64,000 nt of DNA from Gammaproteobacteria bacterium (GCA_026398875.1 JAPLSB010000024.1:186001-250000), one strand, 5' to 3'. Counted from the first letter of the stretch, positions 44,250 through 53,758 are shown. Notes: generated by a model from the letters alone, not told the origin. Numbers and translations: made by a program.

Positions 44250-44281
44250 ACATTTCCCCGCCGATCTGACGGGGAACGTGA

Positions 44282-45037
44282 TCAACCGCGGCTCAGCGCC
44301 TGCCCGTTGACGCCAGCGCTGTCCGGCCCGAGCAGCCAGATCAGCCCCGGTGCGGCGATCGCCGCTTCCGGCAGCTTCTGCACTTCTTCGGACACATAGC
44401 CCTTGGCGCGCAGCGGCGTCTGCAGCGCGCCCGGGTCGTAGCTGTTCATGCGCAGACCCGGCGTCACGCTCAGTTCCTGCGACCAGATCTTGACCAGCCC
44501 TTCAAGCGCGTACTTGGCGACACCGTAGCCACCGCGCAGCGCTTTCGGCTCGCGGGCAATCGCGTCGGTGACGAAGACGATGCTGGCATCGCGCTTCTGC
44601 TGCATCAGCGGCAGGCAGTGGCGCGTCAGCGCGTAGGCGGCAGTCAGGTTGACCTGCAGGCCGTCCATCCAGTCCTTGGGCTTTTCCTCGGTGATCGGCA
44701 TGAAGCCCGGGAAATGCGCGGCGCAGTGAACCAGTCCATCAAGCGTGCCGAACTCGCGCTCGATGGTTTCGGCGACTTCGAACAGGTCGGCCCAGGTGGC
44801 GCTGACCAGGTTCATCGGCAGGATCGCGGCCTGCGGCCCGCCGGCGGCTTCGATCTCGTCGAACACCGCTTCCAGTTTCTTGGTCGTGCGGCCGAGCAGG
44901 ATCACCGTGGCACCGCACTTGGCGGCGGCCAGCGCCGTGGCCCGGCCCAGACCGGAACCGGCGCCAGTGATCAGGATCGTGCGGCCGGCCAGCAGGTCGG
45001 CGCGCGGCGTGTAGTCAGCAGGGACCGTGATGCTCAT
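44282..45037 (-). CDS. yciK: Short-chain dehydrogenase, YciK-like
   Basis: A 251-residue SDR. NAD(P)-binding TGAGSGLGRA, NxAG replaced by CAAHFPG, active-site YGVAKYALEG (Tyr-x-x-x-Lys). The order ubiG - gph/mupP - yciK is conserved in gammaproteobacteria, and the protein follows E. coli YciK closely in plan (YxPxxDLLAGRTILITGAG start; AALQTPLRAK-type end). ATG 45037 overlaps the upstream stop. Substrate unknown. The frame is open further upstream inside the phosphatase gene, which is ignored. Confidence 0.85.
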   Translation of the reverse strand: MSITVPADYTPRADLLAGRTILITGAGSGLGRATALAAAKCGATVILLGRTTKKLEAVFDEIEAAGGPQAAILPMNLVSATWADLFEVAETIEREFGTLDGLVHCAAHFPGFMPITEEKPKDWMDGLQVNLTAAYALTRHCLPLMQQKRDASIVFVTDAIAREPKALRGGYGVAKYALEGLVKIWSQELSVTPGLRMNSYDPGALQTPLRAKGYVSEEVQKLPEAAIAAPGLIWLLGPDSAGVNGQALSRG

Positions 45038-45723
45038 CAGGCAGCGGGTTTCAGGTTCAACAGCGAAATCAGTTCGGCAGGTGTCGCGACGATGTCGTCG
45101 GCTTTCCACTTGTCGAGGTCGGGCTCGGCACCCAGGTAACCCCAGCCGGCCGCCACCGTGCGCATGCCGGCAGCGCGTCCGGCAACGACGTCGCGGACGT
45201 CATCGCCGACATAGACACAGTGCGTCGGGTCGACGCCGGTCTTGCGCGCGGCCAGCAGCAGGCCGTCTGGCGCCGGCTTCGGATGCGGCGTCGAATCACC
45301 GGCGATCAGCGTTTTGCAGTTCGACGCAAAACCAAGCTGCTCGACGACCGGCTGTGCCAGCCAGCCGGCCTTGTTGGTGACGATGCCCCAGGGCACGCCG
45401 GCGTCATCGAGCGCGGCCAGCATTTCCACCACGCCATCGAACAGGCGGCTGTGAGTGGTCAGGTTGGCTTCGTAGAACTTCAGGAACAGGGCCTTGCGAG
45501 CCTCGTAGTCCGGATGGTCCATCGCGATGTTCAGCGCCACCTTGAGCAGGCCGCGCGCACCGTTGGACGCCTGCGGGCGGTAGTCGGCGAGCGGCAGATG
45601 CGCCATCCCGAGCGATTCGCGAACCAGGTTGGCGGCGTAGCCGAGATCCGGCGCGCTGTCGACCAGCGTACCGTCGAGATCGAAGAAGATCGCTTCGGGC
45701 ACGCGAAGGGAATGGGAGGTCAA
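45037..45723 (-). CDS. HAD phosphatase, Gph/MupP-like
   Basis: A 228-residue HAD hydrolase. Motif I DLDGTLVDSAPD, motif II-like TNKAG, motif III Lys (HPKPAPDGLL) and motif IV GDDVRDVVAGRAAGM. Placed between ubiG and yciK it could be phosphoglycolate phosphatase Gph or, as in Pseudomonas, the MurNAc-6-phosphate phosphatase MupP of peptidoglycan recycling. Sequence alone does not separate these. The stop overlaps yciK. Confidence 0.85.
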   Translation of the reverse strand: MTSHSLRVPEAIFFDLDGTLVDSAPDLGYAANLVRESLGMAHLPLADYRPQASNGARGLLKVALNIAMDHPDYEARKALFLKFYEANLTTHSRLFDGVVEMLAALDDAGVPWGIVTNKAGWLAQPVVEQLGFASNCKTLIAGDSTPHPKPAPDGLLLAARKTGVDPTHCVYVGDDVRDVVAGRAAGMRTVAAGWGYLGAEPDLDKWKADDIVATPAELISLLNLKPAA

Positions 45724-45727
45724 GACT

Positions 45728-46465
45728 TCAGTCCTCGGCCGGCTTGCGGCAATGCATGAGGTAGTTCACATCGAGATCGCTGGCATGCAGCGAAGCCGAC
45801 TTGAGCAGCGGGTTGTAGCGCAGGCCGGTGACATCCTGCGGCACCAGACCGGCGGCACGGCACCAGCGATCCAGCTCGGACGGCCGGATGAACTTGGCGT
45901 AGTCATGCGTGCCGCGCGGCACGATCCGGGCGACGTACTCGGCACCGATGATCATCAGCGCGTAGGACTTCGGGTTGCGGTTGATCGTCGAGAACACCAC
46001 GTCGCCACCCGGCTTCACGAGCGCTGCGATCGCGGCGACGGTTTCGGCCGGGTCCGGCACGTGTTCAAGCATTTCCAGGCAGCAGACCAGATCGAAGCTC
46101 GCCGGCTGTTCGCGAGCCAGCGCTTCGGCGCCAATCAAGCGGTACGCGACGTTCACGCCGTTGGCTTCGGCATGCTGCTTCGCGACTTCGATCGAGGCCG
46201 AAGCCATATCGATGCCGAGCGCATCGGCCCCAGCTTCGGCCAGCGCTTCGGTCAGGATGCCGCCGCCACAACCGACATCAAGCGTGCGCTTGCCAACGAT
46301 CGAAGCGGCTGCCCCGCCCGCCTTCTGGCGGATGTAGCGCAGCCTCGGCGGATTGATGACATGCAGCGCGCCCATTTCGCCATCGGTATCCCACCAGCGG
46401 GCAGCAAGGGCTTCGAAACGGCGGATTTCGTCGTGATCGACGTTGCCAGCATCAACGGTATTCAT
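45728..46465 (-). CDS. ubiG: Ubiquinone biosynthesis O-methyltransferase UbiG
   Basis: A 245-residue SAM methyltransferase that does both O-methylations of ubiquinone synthesis. LDVGCGGGILTEALA binds SAM; RWWDTDGEMGALHVINPPRLRYI and THDYAKFIRPSELDRWCRAAGL are UbiG signatures. ATG 46465 is chosen from these; the longer frame upstream enters the next gene's region. Four bases separate it from the phosphatase gene. Confidence 0.95.
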   Translation of the reverse strand: MNTVDAGNVDHDEIRRFEALAARWWDTDGEMGALHVINPPRLRYIRQKAGGAAASIVGKRTLDVGCGGGILTEALAEAGADALGIDMASASIEVAKQHAEANGVNVAYRLIGAEALAREQPASFDLVCCLEMLEHVPDPAETVAAIAALVKPGGDVVFSTINRNPKSYALMIIGAEYVARIVPRGTHDYAKFIRPSELDRWCRAAGLVPQDVTGLRYNPLLKSASLHASDLDVNYLMHCRKPAED

Positions 46466-46506
46466 GGCGCGGAGTTTACCAAACGGGGGCTGCTCGCCCG
46501 GCCGGA

Positions 46507-47016
46507 TCAGCGGGCATCGATCAGATCGATCAGCCCCTGCAGCGCGGCTTCGACGGTGCGCCGGCGCACCGCATCGCGATCGCCGTCGAACTGGAAGCGG
46601 CTCGACGACGTGGCAATGCCAGCGCCCGACCAGCCGATGAACACCGTGCCGACCGGCTTGCCGGGAACATCCCCGGTCGGACCGGCGATGCCGCTGACCG
46701 ACACCGTCCACTGCACCGGCGCGCGACTGCGCAGGCCATCGGCCATCGCGATCACCGTTGGCCCGCTGACCGCGCCGAAGCGGGCGAGCGTCGCTTCCGG
46801 TACGCCGAGCAGTTCGGCCTTGGCTTCGTTGGAATAGCTGACGATGCCGCGCTCGAACCAGGCCGAGCTGCCGGCGAGATCGGTCAGCACCTTGGCGATC
46901 ATGCCGCCGGTGCAGGATTCGGCGGTCGCCATCCGTTCGCTTCTGGCGATCAGGCGAGCGGCAAGCGGGCGGGCCAGTTCACTCAGGGCTGCGTCGTCGG
47001 GAATCATCATGGTCAT
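46507..47016 (-). CDS. pncC: Nicotinamide-nucleotide amidohydrolase (PncC/CinA C-terminal type)
   Basis: A 169-residue enzyme that deamidates NMN. Diagnostic ATAESCTGGMIAKVLTDLAGSSAWFERGIVSYSNEAK at 30-65 and VSGIAGPTGDVPGKPVGTVFIGW. It is the stand-alone C-terminal domain of CinA. Start ATG 47016 overlaps the amino-acid dehydrogenase stop; ATGs two and three codons inside are alternatives. Confidence 0.9.
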   Translation of the reverse strand: MTMMIPDDAALSELARPLAARLIARSERMATAESCTGGMIAKVLTDLAGSSAWFERGIVSYSNEAKAELLGVPEATLARFGAVSGPTVIAMADGLRSRAPVQWTVSVSGIAGPTGDVPGKPVGTVFIGWSGAGIATSSSRFQFDGDRDAVRRRTVEAALQGLIDLIDAR

Positions 47017-48062
47017 GCGCGGAAGATCGCTTCGGCCATCGCGTCGGCGATGACGCCGGTGGGTCGCTGTTCTGCGGCCGAACGCTCGAAAATCGTGGTC
47101 AGGGTGCTGCCGATCCGTGCCAGATGGGCGCGAACCACCGCCTCGGCATAGCCCGGGCCTTCGTAATGGATGTCGATGATGCCGCCGGCATTGATCACGT
47201 AGTCCGGCGCGTACAGCAGGCCATGATCCAGCAGCCGCTGGCCGTCGGCCGGGGTTGCCAGCTGATTGTTGGCGGCACCGGCGATGATCCGGGCCCGGAT
47301 CTGCGGAATGCTCCGCGCATCGAGCACGGCCCCGAGCGCGCACGGCGCGAACACGTCGACATCGAGCGCGTGGATCTCGCCCATCGCCACCGCCGTCGCG
47401 CCGAATTCGGCGACGGCCCGCTCGACCGCCGGAGCGTGAATATCGGTGACCCACAGCAAGGCACCGGCCTCGTGCAGGTGCCGCGCCAGCCGATAGCCAA
47501 CATTGCCGACACCCTGGATCGCCACATTCAGGCCGCTCAGATCGCTGCTGCCGCGCAGGAATCGCACGGCGGCCTGAATGCCGATGTAGGTGCCAAGCGC
47601 CGTCGCCGGACTCGGGTCGCCGGTCCGGCCGGCGGCGATCGAGGCTTCATCGGCCAGCCCGCCAACGTGCCGGGTGTGCTCGGCCATCAGCCGGATATCC
47701 GGCACGCTGGTCCCGGAATCCTCGGCCACCACATAGGCACCGCCGAGCGTATCGACGAAGCGGCCCATCGCCCGGATCAGCGCGGGCGTCTTGTCGCGGC
47801 GCGGATCGCCCAGGATCACCGACTTGCCGCCGCCCTGCGGCAACCCGGCAAGGGCCGCCTTGTAGGTCATGCCGCGGCTCAGGCGCAGCACGTCGGTCAG
47901 CGCATCGGCATCGCTGGCATACGGAAACATCCGGCAGCCGCCGAGCCCGCAGCCCAGCCGGGTGTTGTGGACGGCAATGATCGCGCGCAGGCCGGTCGCG
48001 GCATCGTGATGAAAGACGACGCGTTCGTGGGCATCGAACTCGGGGTGCGAAAACACGGACAT
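47013..48062 (-). CDS. Leucine/valine-type amino acid dehydrogenase
   Basis: A 349-residue member of the Glu/Leu/Phe/Val dehydrogenase family. GLGGCRMFPY and LSRGMTYKAALAGLPQGGGKSVI (with active-site Lys residues), then NVAIQGVGNVGYRLARHL for NAD and GAANNQLATP. Length fits leucine/valine dehydrogenases (about 350) and not Glu dehydrogenases (about 420). Likely converts branched-chain amino acids to keto acids. Stop overlaps pncC. Confidence 0.88.
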   Translation of the reverse strand: MSVFSHPEFDAHERVVFHHDAATGLRAIIAVHNTRLGCGLGGCRMFPYASDADALTDVLRLSRGMTYKAALAGLPQGGGKSVILGDPRRDKTPALIRAMGRFVDTLGGAYVVAEDSGTSVPDIRLMAEHTRHVGGLADEASIAAGRTGDPSPATALGTYIGIQAAVRFLRGSSDLSGLNVAIQGVGNVGYRLARHLHEAGALLWVTDIHAPAVERAVAEFGATAVAMGEIHALDVDVFAPCALGAVLDARSIPQIRARIIAGAANNQLATPADGQRLLDHGLLYAPDYVINAGGIIDIHYEGPGYAEAVVRAHLARIGSTLTTIFERSAAEQRPTGVIADAMAEAIFRA

Positions 48063-48719
48063 GGGGACTGGCCGCTAGGGTTTGCCGCGAGTCTACCGAG
48101 ACGGGCTGCCGCGCATGCATTGGCTGCCCTGCACGGCCCAAGTCGGGCTCACGCCAAGGCGCAAAGCCGCCAAGAACAGCCACAGCAAAAAATGCCATTC
48201 ACCTGAAAGCATTTCGTCTTTTCTTGGCGTCTTCGCGCCTTTGCGTGAGGCAGGCCGTGCGGACTTGGACAATCGACCTCACGCCAAGACGCAAAGTCGC
48301 CAAGAACAGCCACAGCAAGAAAAGCCATTCACCTCAACGCACCTCGCCGTTCCTTGGCGTCTTCGCGCCTTTGCGTGAGGCAGCCGTGCGAGCCTGGACG
48401 ATTGACCTCACGCCAAGACGCAAAGTCGCCAAGAACAGCCACCGCGAGAAAAGCCATTCACCTCAAAGCACCTCGCCGTTCCTTGGCGCCTTCGCGCCTT
48501 TGCGTGAGGCAGGCCGTGCGAGCCTGGACGATTGACCTCACGCCAAGACGCAAAGTCGCCAAGAACAGCCACCGCAAGAAAAGCCATTCACCGAAAAGGA
48601 TTTCGTCTTTGTCTTGGCGTCTTTGCGCCTTTGCGTGAGCCCGGCGATGCGGCCCGGTACGACGGCAGTCTTCTTGCTTCACAATCGGGTCATCCCCTTT
48701 GGAAACGCCGACTCGCCTC
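48063..48719. other. 657-bp non-coding stretch with palindromic repeats
   Basis: Filled for most of its length by four tandem palindromic units (separate entry). Open frames in it (about 90-115 codons on both strands) are artefacts of the repeat. The promoter of the downstream gene must lie near 48640-48715; nothing convincing is seen there. Confidence 0.6.
48148..48639. repeat. Four tandem ~102-bp palindromic repeat units
   Basis: Units at 48148-48249, 48278-48379, 48407-48508 and 48537-48639. Each begins CTCACGCCAAGACGCAAAG (unit 1 has AAGGCG) and ends with its imperfect reverse complement, CTTTGCGTGAG, so each is a long hairpin. Linkers of 27-28 bases are almost identical to one another, showing tandem duplication of unit plus linker. 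The arm words resemble the CACGCAAAGACGCAAAG repeats scattered in many bacteria. Confidence 0.88.
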
Positions 48720-51700
48720 ATGTCGATCCACGCCGTCCTGCACCACGAAACGACTTATCAGTACGACCGGCGGGTATCGCTATCGCCGCAGATCATCCGT
48801 CTGCGACCGGCGCCGCATGGCCGTACGCCGGTGCTGTCGTACTCGATCAAGGTCGAGCCGGAGGGCCACTTCCTGAACTGGCAGCAGGATGCGTTCGCGA
48901 ACTGGCAGGCGCGTGTCGTGTTCCCCGACAAGGTCACCGAGTTCAAAGTGACGGTCGACCTCGTCGCCGACATGTCGATCTACAACCCGTTCGACTTTTT
49001 CATCGAGGACAAGGCCGAGTTCTTTCCGTTCACCTATGACGAGGCGCTGAAGGAAGATCTGAAGCCGTACCTCAAGCACGGCTCGGCGACGCCGCGGCTG
49101 GCAGCGTTCGTCAAGGCGATTCCGCGCGAAAAGATCCGCACCATCGACTTCGTCGTCGAACTGAACCGGCGCATCCAGGAAGCGGTGCGCTATCTGATTC
49201 GCCTCGAACCGGGCGTGCAGACGCCAGAAGACACGCTGACCCTGGCCTCCGGCTCGTGCCGCGATTCGGCCTGGCTGCTGGTGCAGGTGTTCCGGCAGTT
49301 GGGGCTTGCGGCGCGCTTCGTGTCCGGCTACCTGATCCAGTTGACGCCGGATGTGAAGTCGCTCGATGGGCCTTCCGGTACCGATCACGACTTCACCGAT
49401 CTGCACGCCTGGTGCGAGGTCTATCTGCCGGGTGCGGGCTGGGTCGGCCTTGATCCGACCTCGGGCCTGCTGACCGGCGAAGGCCATATTCCGCTGTGCG
49501 CCACACCCGAACCATCGAGTGCAGCACCGATCACCGGTACCTTGAGCTTCGAAGGCAAGGGCGATCTCGATACCGAGTTCGGCCACCAGATGATCGTCAC
49601 CCGGCTGTTCGAATCGCCGCGCGTGACCAAGCCGTACACCGAGGAGCAGTGGGCGGCGATCGACACGCTGGGCCTGGCCGTCGATGCGCGGCTCAAGGCC
49701 GGCGACGTGCGCCTGACGATGGGCGGCGAGCCGACCTTCATCTCGATCGACGACATGCAGGGCGCGGAGTGGAACATCGCCGCCGTCGGTCCGACCAAGC
49801 AGGGGCTGGCCAACACGCTGATCCGCCGCCTGCGCGACCGCTTCGCACCGAAGGGCCTGCTGACCTACGGTCAGGGCAAGTGGTATCCGGGTGAATCGCT
49901 GCCGCGCTGGGCCTATGCGCTGTACTGGCGTGGCGACGGCAAGCCGATCTGCCGCACCGATCTGGCCGACGGCCGCACGGCGCCGACGATCGAAGCCGCC
50001 GCCGAGCTGATCCGCGGTATCGCCCAGCGTCTGGAAGTGAGCCCCGAGAACGCCGTGCCGGGCTACGAGGACGCGTTCTATTACCTGCATCGCGAACGGC
50101 AGCTGCCGAACAACGTGCTGCCGGAAGACAACAAGCTCAAGGATCCGGAGGAGCGTGCCCGCATCGCCAAGGTCTTCGAGCGTGGCCTCGACGTGCCGCG
50201 CGGCTACGCGCTGCCAGTGCAGCGCTGGCAGTCGCGTGCCTGGATTTCCGAGCGCTGGAGCTTCCGCCAGAAGCGCATGTTCCTGATTCCGGGCGATTCG
50301 CCGATCGGCTTCCGCTTGCCGCTTGATGCGCTGCCGTGGCTGCCGCCGTCGCGCTACCCGACCTTGATCCCGTACGACCCGATGGCGGTCGACATCCGCA
50401 CCGCCACGCCGCTGCCGAGCTTCGATGGCCAGCGCCAGCCGTTCCTGCAGTCGTCCGGCGATGCGCCGCGCGAAACCCGGGAATCAGAAATCGCCGCCCG
50501 TCTGCGCGAGCGTCGCCAGCGGCTGACTGCCGAGCGCGACCAGCCAGAGCCGGTGCGCCGCGGCGCCTATCTGGAAGGCGGCAATGTCCGCACCGCGCTG
50601 ACTGTCGAGCCGCGCGAAGGCCATCTCTGCGTGTTCCTGCCGCCGACCGAGTCGATGGAGGACTATCTGGAACTGATCGCGGCGGTCGAGGACGCCTCGG
50701 CCGAACTCGACACGCCGGTGCGCATCGAAGGCTATTCGCCGCCGAGCGATCACCGCATCAATGTGCTGAAGGTCACCCCGGACCCCGGCGTGATCGAGGT
50801 CAACATCCATCCGTCGCATTCGTGGGAAGAGCTGCGCGAAACGACGCTGACGGTCTACGAGGAAGCGCGGCTGGCGCGGCTGGCCACGGAGAAGTTCCTG
50901 ATCGACGGCCGCGCCGTCGGCACCGGTGGCGGCAACCATTTCGTCGTCGGTGGTGCGACACCGGCCGATTCGCCGTTCCTGCGTCGGCCGGACGTGCTCG
51001 GTTCGCTGATCCGCTACTGGCAGAACCATCCGAGCCTGAGCTACTTCTTCTCGGGCCTGTTCATCGGTTCCACCAGCCAGCATCCACGCATCGACGAGGC
51101 GCAGGACAACGCGCTGTATGAACTGGAAATCGCCCTCAGCCAGCTGCCGAAGCAGGGCTATTCGGTGCCGCTGTGGATGGTCGACCGCACCCTGCGCAAC
51201 CTGCTGACCGATCTGACCGGCAACACCCACCGCACCGAAATCTCGATCGACAAACTCTATTCGCCGGATGGCCCGACCGGCCGTCTTGGTCTGGTCGAGT
51301 TCCGCGCTTTCGAGATGCCGCCGCACGCACGGATGAGCCTGACCCAGCAGCTGCTGCTGCGCTCCCTGATCGCCTGGTTCTGGGAGCAGCCATACGAGCG
51401 GCCACTGGTGCGCTGGGGCACGCAGTTGCACGACCAGTTCATGCTGCCGCACTACGTCTGGCAGGACCTCGGCGAAGTGGTGGCCGATCTCAATCGCGCC
51501 AACTTCCCGTTCAAGCTCGACTGGTTCGCACCGCACTTCGAGTTCCGCTTCCCGCGTCACGGCGCGATCCGCCATGGCGGCGTCGAAGTCGAGATTCGCC
51601 ACGCGCTGGAACCATGGCCGGTGCTCGGCGAGGAGAACGCTGTTGGCGGCACCGCGCGCTACGTCGATTCATCGATGGAGCGGCTGCAGGTGCGGGTCAC

Positions 51701-52097
51701 CGGGCTGACCGAAGGCCGCCACTTCGTCACCGCTGGCGGTCGCCGCCTGCCGCTGAAGAGCACCGGCGTGAAGGGCGAGTACGTGGCCGGCCTGCGCTAC
51801 CGCGCCTGGCATCCGCCGTCGGCGCTGCATCCTTCAATTGGCCTGCAGGTGCCAGTGGTGTTCGATCTGTACGACGCCTGGAACAAGCGTGCCGTGGCCG
51901 GCTGCACTTATCACGTCGCGCATCCAGCCGGCCGCAACTACGACACCTTCCCGGTCAATGCCTACGAGGCCGAAGCGCGCTTCCTGAGCCGCTTCGTGCC
52001 GTTCGGCCACACACCGAACAGCTACTGGCCGGTCGAGGAAAAGGTCAACCCGGACTACCCGTACACGCTGGACTTGCGTCGGCCGATCGGGCTTTGA
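48720..52097 (+). CDS. Transglutaminase-like / DUF2126 protein
   Basis: A 1,125-residue protein. Residues 1-290 are a transglutaminase-like N-domain plus core, with Cys in SGSCRDSAWLLVQVFRQLG, His in DFTDLHAWCEVYLPGAGWVGLDPTSGLL and Asp following. The rest is DUF2126 (TMGGEPTFISIDDM near 340; ALTVEPREGHLCVFLPP; DDYLEL). Usually it clusters with circularly permuted ATP-grasp and alpha-E proteins (a proposed peptide-synthesis system); none of them is here. ATG 48720 was chosen since homologous plan starts MSIHAVLHHETTYQYDR; the frame extends 7 codons upstream. Confidence 0.88.
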   Translation: MSIHAVLHHETTYQYDRRVSLSPQIIRLRPAPHGRTPVLSYSIKVEPEGHFLNWQQDAFANWQARVVFPDKVTEFKVTVDLVADMSIYNPFDFFIEDKAEFFPFTYDEALKEDLKPYLKHGSATPRLAAFVKAIPREKIRTIDFVVELNRRIQEAVRYLIRLEPGVQTPEDTLTLASGSCRDSAWLLVQVFRQLGLAARFVSGYLIQLTPDVKSLDGPSGTDHDFTDLHAWCEVYLPGAGWVGLDPTSGLLTGEGHIPLCATPEPSSAAPITGTLSFEGKGDLDTEFGHQMIVTRLFESPRVTKPYTEEQWAAIDTLGLAVDARLKAGDVRLTMGGEPTFISIDDMQGAEWNIAAVGPTKQGLANTLIRRLRDRFAPKGLLTYGQGKWYPGESLPRWAYALYWRGDGKPICRTDLADGRTAPTIEAAAELIRGIAQRLEVSPENAVPGYEDAFYYLHRERQLPNNVLPEDNKLKDPEERARIAKVFERGLDVPRGYALPVQRWQSRAWISERWSFRQKRMFLIPGDSPIGFRLPLDALPWLPPSRYPTLIPYDPMAVDIRTATPLPSFDGQRQPFLQSSGDAPRETRESEIAARLRERRQRLTAERDQPEPVRRGAYLEGGNVRTALTVEPREGHLCVFLPPTESMEDYLELIAAVEDASAELDTPVRIEGYSPPSDHRINVLKVTPDPGVIEVNIHPSHSWEELRETTLTVYEEARLARLATEKFLIDGRAVGTGGGNHFVVGGATPADSPFLRRPDVLGSLIRYWQNHPSLSYFFSGLFIGSTSQHPRIDEAQDNALYELEIALSQLPKQGYSVPLWMVDRTLRNLLTDLTGNTHRTEISIDKLYSPDGPTGRLGLVEFRAFEMPPHARMSLTQQLLLRSLIAWFWEQPYERPLVRWGTQLHDQFMLPHYVWQDLGEVVADLNRANFPFKLDWFAPHFEFRFPRHGAIRHGGVEVEIRHALEPWPVLGEENAVGGTARYVDSSMERLQVRVTGLTEGRHFVTAGGRRLPLKSTGVKGEYVAGLRYRAWHPPSALHPSIGLQVPVVFDLYDAWNKRAVAGCTYHVAHPAGRNYDTFPVNAYEAEARFLSRFVPFGHTPNSYWPVEEKVNPDYPYTLDLRRPIGL

Positions 52098-52168
52098 CGC
52101 AGCGGCCTCGCCCGAACGGCGAGGTCGCTTCACGCAAGCGACGGCGCCAGCGCGATTAGACTTCGCGG

Positions 52169-53362
52169 ATGCCGCCCAAGCCTCACGACTCGCCTGCAAA
52201 CCGGTCGTCGCGCCCGCTTCGCCGCCTGCTGCGGGCGCTGCTGCCGGCGCCGGTCAACGTCAGCGCAAAGGAGCGCGCGCGGATCGTGATCGGTGCGGCG
52301 CTCGGCGTCGGGCTCGCTGCCGGATTGAGTCATCTGCTGGCGGCTGGCTTCGGGATCGACGGCGCCTGGATGGTCGCCTCGCTTGGCGCCTCCGCCGTGC
52401 TGGTGTTTGCCGCACCGGCCGGCCCGATGGCTCAGCCCTGGGCGGCGGTCGCCGGCAATACGCTGTCGGCGCTGGTCGGCATTGTCTGTCTGCGCTGGAT
52501 CGATGCGCCGACTTTCGTCGTTGCGGCCGCCGCCGCCAGCCTGTCGATCGCAGCGATGCTGGGCCTGCGCTGCCTGCATCCACCGGGCGGCGCGGTCGCC
52601 TTGACCGTGGTGCTGCTCGGCGTCCGCGATGTCGGTTTCGCGCTATTTCCGGTGCTGGTCAACACGCTGCTGCTGGTGCTCGCCGGAATCGCCTTCCACC
52701 GGTTCGGCGGGCATCGCTACCCGCATGCCCAGCAGGCAACACCGAAGCGGCCGGCCGCGGACGAGCTGCCCTCACGGTTTAATTCCGCCGACTTCGACAA
52801 GGCGCTGGCGCGTTACAACGCGGTGCTCGATGTCAGCCGGGATGATCTGGAAAACCTGCTGCGGCAGACCGAACTGAACGCCTATCAGCGGCTGTTCGGC
52901 GGGCTGCGCTGCAGCGATGTGATGAGCCGCGATCCGGTCCGCGTGCAGTTCGGCGACACTCTGGAAAACGCCTGGCAGCTGATGCGCAGCCGCCGGATCA
53001 AGGCGCTGCCGGTGGTCGATCGCAGCGACCGCGTCACCGGCATCGTCACTCAGGCCGATTTCCTGCGTCACGCCGATCTCGGTCGCCACGACGGGATCGG
53101 CGACCGCGTGCGCGGTTGGCTTCGCGGCAGCGGCACGCTGGTTTCATCGAAGCCGGAAGTGGTCGGCCAGATCATGACTCGCCGGGTCCGCGTGACCCGC
53201 GCCGACCGGCCGGTGGTGGACCTGCTGGCGGCGTTCTCCGAAGACGACCACCACCACCTGCCGGTCGTCGATGGCGACGGCAAGCTGGTCGGCATCCTCA
53301 CGCAATCGGATTTCCTGCGCGCGCTGGCCCGCGTGGTCGAGCCCGAACGGGCGCCGGTCTAG
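52169..53362 (+). CDS. HPP-family membrane protein with tandem CBS domains
   Basis: A 397-residue protein. Residues 35-180 are the HPP domain with four membrane helices and the LHPPGGAVALT signature; residues 245-390 are a CBS pair (VMSRDPVRVQFGDTLENAW, ALPVVDRSDRVTGIVTQADFLRHAD, then IMTRRVRVTRADRPVVDLL, HHLPVVDGDGKLVGILTQSDFLRAL). HPP proteins have been linked to nitrite or anion transport; the CBS pair would sense a nucleotide. Isolated gene. Confidence 0.88.
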   Translation: MPPKPHDSPANRSSRPLRRLLRALLPAPVNVSAKERARIVIGAALGVGLAAGLSHLLAAGFGIDGAWMVASLGASAVLVFAAPAGPMAQPWAAVAGNTLSALVGIVCLRWIDAPTFVVAAAAASLSIAAMLGLRCLHPPGGAVALTVVLLGVRDVGFALFPVLVNTLLLVLAGIAFHRFGGHRYPHAQQATPKRPAADELPSRFNSADFDKALARYNAVLDVSRDDLENLLRQTELNAYQRLFGGLRCSDVMSRDPVRVQFGDTLENAWQLMRSRRIKALPVVDRSDRVTGIVTQADFLRHADLGRHDGIGDRVRGWLRGSGTLVSSKPEVVGQIMTRRVRVTRADRPVVDLLAAFSEDDHHHLPVVDGDGKLVGILTQSDFLRALARVVEPERAPV

Positions 53363-53378
53363 CCCCTGTTTCGGGCGA

Positions 53379-53738
53379 CTACTTCTTCAGCAGCGACTTC
53401 AGATCGGCGAACGGATTGCCGGTCGACACCTTGTCCTTGGCATTGCCGACGGCGGTCTTGTCGATGTAGCGCTGGTGTTCGTTGTCGTGGCAGTACAGGC
53501 ACAGCAATTCCCAGTTGCTGCCGTCCGACGGGTTGTCGTCGTGATTGTGATTGCGGTGGTGAACCGTGAGCTCGCGCAGGTTGGCGCGGTCGAAGGTGCG
53601 GGCGCAGCGGCCGCAGACCCAGGGGTACAGCTTCAGCGCCTGCTCGCGGTAGCCGAGTTCGCGCTGCTCGGCATTGCGCCGCGTGTCGATGATGATCTGG
53701 TCGAGTTTCGACCGGTCCGGCGTCTTGTTCGTGCTCAT
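53379..53738 (-). CDS. yajD: HNH nuclease YajD-like
   Basis: A 119-residue HNH protein: WVCGRCARTFDRANLRELTVHHRNHNH-DDNPSDGSNWELLCLYCHDNEH with two CxxC pairs and the HH. It follows E. coli YajD (GYREKALKIYPWVCGRC plan; NPFADLK end). Start ATG 53738 fits; the frame is open 6 codons before. Convergent with the HPP gene. Function not firmly known. Confidence 0.88.
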   Translation of the reverse strand: MSTNKTPDRSKLDQIIIDTRRNAEQRELGYREQALKLYPWVCGRCARTFDRANLRELTVHHRNHNHDDNPSDGSNWELLCLYCHDNEHQRYIDKTAVGNAKDKVSTGNPFADLKSLLKK

Positions 53739-53758
53739 GGCGAGCAGTCTACGCAATG

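Noticed and set aside
48148-48639. CRISPR array
   Set aside because: Units are ~102 bp and palindromic, the linkers are almost identical to one another rather than unique, and no cas genes are present.
48082-48721. Open frames of about 90-115 codons in the repeat array
   Set aside because: They translate the repeat units; same short peptides recur and no start site is present.
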